Below are positions 19,390-22,826 of a stretch of DNA of 22,826 nt, one piece after another. Position 1 is the stretch's first letter, and every line of letters starts with the position of its first letter. The stretch lies in NCBI GenBank assembly GCA_900618425.1, contig UZAN01039851.1:45313-68138 (forward strand). The letters run 5' to 3'. A program made the translations under genes and the position numbers. A model generated the notes under the pieces. It was not told the origin of the DNA. It saw nothing but the letters and a program-made list of their open reading frames with translations, and searched no databases. The DNA comes from Echinostoma caproni (Eukaryota > Platyhelminthes > Trematoda > Plagiorchiida > Echinostomatidae).

Positions 19390-20396
19390 ATCTTCATGGA
19401 AAAGCTGGAGAATAATATCCTAAACGATCAATCAATCGTTTCACATTTTACAAGCGCTTTGTGGATGACGTTTTTTGCTTTGTCATTGACAGTGTGCATC
19501 TGTCAAGACTGTTGAAAGTATTGAATTCAGCTCATCCAAACAGTGAGTGTATTCTAGAGAACGAAGAGGATGAGCAGCTTGCATTTCTGGACGTCCTGCT
19601 AAGCTGTCGGTCAGACGGAACTATCCAACGAGCCATCCACAGGAAGCCATCGTGAAACAATCAGTATATCCATCTCAAAGACAATGTGCCTTTGGAACGG
19701 AAAAGAAACCTTATCCATTGCCTCATTAGCAGGGCGCGGAGAATATGTACATACGATACCATTGATACAGAATTGAGGTTTCTTCGAGAGGTTTTCCTTC
19801 AAAACGGATACCCTGAGAGATTTGTGGACAACGTTTTGGGTCATCGCCGTTTGCCAAATTAGACCAATTCTGTGGAGAAGAAACCAGTTTACATATCGCT
19901 ACCTTTCAAGGTTGGCACAACTGCCGATATGGTGACACGAAAGCTGCGCACAGTTGTAGAAAAAGCATTCCCTGCAGCAAAACTGCGTATTGTGTTTATC
20001 TCCAGGCCACCTCGGTGCTTTCAACTTAAAAATAAACTGACTGTTTCTGCCGTCCCTTTCTGCGTGTACTTATTTACCTGTTCCTGTGGAGTAAGGTACA
20101 TTGACCACACGAGCAGACGTTCATCTGAACAAGTCCGTGAGCACCACCCGGCCTGGTTGAACAGTGGAGTAGTTAGGACCATTAGCAGCTCAATTATTTT
20201 ACACCTAGTAGAATCAAACCACGTAGTTAATGTGGCCGAGGGGTTTCGATCCTTCTACTTAGTTCACACCAGCCGATCCACGAGGATTAGGAGTCGCATG
20301 TGGGCCACAGCGGAAGCGATCGGACTCGTCCAATTCTCCCAAAAGCAGTTCGTAAGAACACTCAGTCTTCTATGGCCATCTCTCATCAAAGTGTGA
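19390..20396 (+). pseudogene. Penelope-like element, copy 2, RT tail plus GIY-YIG endonuclease
   Basis: 5'-truncated PLE. FMEKLENNILNDQ (19390-19430) precedes a frameshift. From KRFVDDVFCFV (about 19452) one reading frame then runs to TGA at 20394-20396, broken only by nonsense codons TGA (19653-19655) and TAG (19860-19862). The RT active site FVDD is intact. EQLAFLDVLLS, the AIHRKP block and RARRICTYDTID follow. The endonuclease reads FCVYLFTCSCGVRYIDHTSRR, where the YIG signature has become YID (Gly to Asp), then HLVESNH and ATAEAIGLVQFS with the usual His and Glu. Of the four PLE copies this is the least frameshifted, and probably the youngest. It lies on the plus strand, opposite to copies 1 and 3. 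Confidence 0.88.
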
Positions 20397-21290
20397 GCAA
20401 CATCTGGTCCTGGAACTAGAATGCTGATTACCTTATCTCCAACCTGCATGATCCCCCCTTCTAAGTAGTTTGATATAAATTGTGAGGTATTGGCCTGTAG
20501 AAGAATCAAAGCACACGAGCTTGTTCGTCACTTTGTGCTTTATTACAATGGGTAAAGATGGTATATTCGGACTATTATCGTTGAAATGAAATGCCGGCTC
20601 AAAACCAACAGGTGATTCCAATTTGTGTGTGGTATACTGATCACAGTTATCTGAATATAGATTCTCTGCGTTCTAGTGCTGACTATTATGGAGTATTGAG
20701 GCTTTTTACTCATAAGCAACCCAGTTGTGTATTAAATCCGATTAAACTGTCTTAAATTTGCATGCGTGTTTCGTATTTTTTATCAGGACAGAAGTGCATT
20801 TCTCCACAGTGCAAAGCCCGTCAGTGCCGGCAGCATTAGATCATGTACTCGATGAGTACTTAACTGATTTTGGTTAGATTTGATCCAATGTACGATCCTA
20901 CCTCATCCATGCCTTTGTATTCCTTGTGTTTAACCGTTGTGTCCCTCTTGAACTGTACCCATGTGCAGCCATATGCACAAACAGTATATGATCTTCCCAG
21001 CTAGTCATGGTAGTAATAGTGAACTTCTACATTCAGATGACTAAGTTTTCAGCAATAACACCGTCTATAATTGAAGCAGAATGATAGAAGATAAGCAAGG
21101 CGTATAATATATCCCGAAGATTAGTTATTGATTACAAATGATACGCGATAGATGTGAGGTAAAACGAAATTGCCATCGAGTGTTTTGATGTGAAAATAAT
21201 ATTTCCCATTTTTTCCGCGAATATTCTGTGATCGTTGAGATCGTTGTAACTGCTTAGAAGAAAGTAACCCACAATGACGCCGAAACTTAT
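20397..21290. other. PLE 3' flank and unannotated sequence
   Basis: The first part may be the 3' non-coding region of PLE copy 2, but I find no hammerhead core in it, unlike copy 1. The rest shows nothing recognisable. Confidence 0.35.
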
Positions 21291-22826
21291 AGTCAAGTCA
21301 AGTCAAGTATTTGCTTTATGCACCCCGAAAGGTGGATATTCAGCAGTCACAGTCATCTAACAATTATGGAACAAAATTATTACATAATTATCGTGAGCAG
21401 TGAAAATGAATACAAATTACGAGATAACTGAGTAAAGGTCCGAAGCAGTGCTTTCTGCGTTGACAAGAAATCGGGCAAGATAGGGCATCACAGAAGACCG
21501 ATAAGAGGTCGTACGAGCAAATATACACTTATAACGGGACCGGGTGGAAGAGGAGGAAACACACTTGATAAGATCTTGATGTAATGGATGTGAAGGGTTA
21601 TCCATGATTTTTGTTGATAACGAAAAACATGACTTTGTATGTTGGGAAATGATGAAGTGACAGATATTTTCACGGGAAATCCCGCTGCTTCTAGATAGAT
21701 GTGTTAATGACCTGGAAAGCAGTCTAAAGTCTTTTTTGAGCATCCCTGGAAAGATTACTGGGGACCGATACAACCATAGGGATAAAGTACAGGCAAAAAG
21801 AAAACGTTTAATCAAGAAGCGAGGGACGGATTATGTTTTCAGTCGTAAGACATAAAATGATAGTCTTCTGGCCTTTACAAATACAGAAACAACTTGGTCA
21901 GACCAACTTACGTTTCGGTTTATTAACACACCAAGATACTTGACGTTCGGGAGTTGGATAATAGTGTCATTATCTATGTTCAACGGGGAACAAGATTCCA
22001 AGAGATCAGCATAACGGTTCCCTCTGTGAAGTAAGAACAACATGTCTACACATTTAGAGGGATTAAGAGTTAAGTTATGCTCAGTAGACCACTGATCAAG
22101 GTTAGTAAGTCCAAGTCGGAGGGTGGGGGTGACAGATGCATCAGGGTGGGTAATTCCGACCACAACATCGTCCGCATATTTAATAAGCAGAGAGTTTTGG
22201 AAAGTAGGCATGGATGAAATGTAAGTGGAAAAGAAGAACGGAGATAGAAAAGCACCCTGTAATACGCCCTGTGTAGAAAGTAAGGAAGAGGAGGATCGAC
22301 CAAGGTAACGTGTGAACTGTGATCGATTTATGAAATAGTTGGTGAGTAGTGCAGTAATAGTTTGCGATATTCCGTGGGAAGACAAAATATTTAACAGCAA
22401 AGACCTATCAACACAATTGAAGGCGTCACCGTAATCCAAGAAAGAAATTCTGACAGCCTTCTTGTTTCCGTCATGTGCTGACAGAATGTAGTGAACCAGA
22501 GAAGCTAGGGCATTTAGGGTAGAGCGAGAGCGATAGTAAGCAAATTGGTTTTGGTTCTGCACATTCAGCTGAGATGACATTCCTTGGAGGAGTAACTTCT
22601 CGAGAAGCTTCAACACGACAGACGTAAATGCAATGGGACGGAATTTCGGGGTGCCTCTTTTAGGCACTGGAGTGGAGGCAGCTTTTCAACAATCCGGTAT
22701 AATTCCGTTTTCCAAGCACTGGTTGAACAGAGCTGTGAGCACTGGTGAAAGTGTATGTGCGCACTCCTTAAGGATTGCAGCCTCCAATCTATCAGGACCA
22801 GGTGATTTATTGGGTTTGAGTGTCAG
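21291..22826 (-). mobile_element. CR1-like non-LTR retrotransposon, copy 2 (cut by window edge)
   Basis: The minus-strand element runs off the right edge, so its 5' part (endonuclease and any ORF1) is not visible. After the coding end at 21417 there is a 3' UTR of about 110 bp that ends in short tandem repeats, ACTTGACTTGACTTGACT on the minus strand (21308-21291). CR1-clade elements typically end in short tandem repeats rather than poly-A, so the 3' end appears complete. It is the least decayed LINE copy in the window. Confidence 0.88.
21417..22826 (-). pseudogene. CR1-like reverse transcriptase, one frame with two nonsense codons
   Basis: A single frame of 470 codons from the window edge to TAA at 21419-21417, with no frameshift and two internal stops: TGA at 22688-22686, where a Trp codon (TGG) is expected in IPDCW, and TAA at 21833-21831. 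The N-terminal part has KPNKSPGPD. Counting from 22667, RT motif A is SFLDYGDAFNCVDR (75-88), motif B GVLQGAFLSPFF (134-145), motif C YADDVVVG (164-171, both Asp intact), motif D LNPSKCVDMLF (201-211) and motif E VKYLGVLI (242-249). Beyond the second stop come SPVIFPGMLKKDF and NPSHPLHQD, the conserved region after the RT. The frame has no start codon in the window and continues upstream. Either stop alone would block a full protein. Confidence 0.92.

Overview
The window is eukaryotic nuclear DNA, AT-rich and gene-poor, and made largely of decayed retrotransposons. No compact operon-like gene array, bacterial ribosome binding site pattern or long intact ORF is visible. Three repeat classes together point to a platyhelminth, most likely a trematode: CR1-like non-LTR retrotransposons, Penelope-like elements (PLEs) with a GIY-YIG endonuclease, and a tRNA-derived SINE that carries a hammerhead ribozyme, in the style of the schistosome Sm-alpha element. 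The organism assignment is inference.

Layout. 1-3400: no supported gene, two microsatellites. 3409-3650: tRNA-derived SINE (+). 4501-5107: three exon-like open segments (+) with good splice-site sequences, from an unrecognised host gene. 5433-7109: CR1-like copy 1 (-). 7114-8698: PLE copy 1 (-), with a hammerhead-like fold just past its coding end. 8713-8836: another exon-like segment (+). 10000-11090: PLE copy 3 (-). 11398-11465: a long near-perfect hairpin. 12498-13216: CR1-like copy 3 (-). 15064-15677: a phase-compatible two-exon model (+). 16954-18165: two copies of a ribozyme SINE (-) flanking PLE copy 4 (+). 19390-20396: PLE copy 2 (+), C-terminal half. 21291-22826: CR1-like copy 2 (-), cut by the window edge.

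How the parts work. In both retroelement families, reverse transcriptase (RT) plus an endonuclease copies the element's own RNA into new sites. All copies here are broken and probably inert: each carries frameshifts, nonsense codons or a changed RT active site. The SINEs code for nothing and would depend on proteins from other elements. The self-cleaving ribozymes in the SINE and at the PLE 3' end would trim the transcripts. The most interesting content is these two ribozyme candidates, the SINE-PLE-SINE arrangement, the miRNA-precursor-like hairpin and the host exons. The host gene could not be identified.
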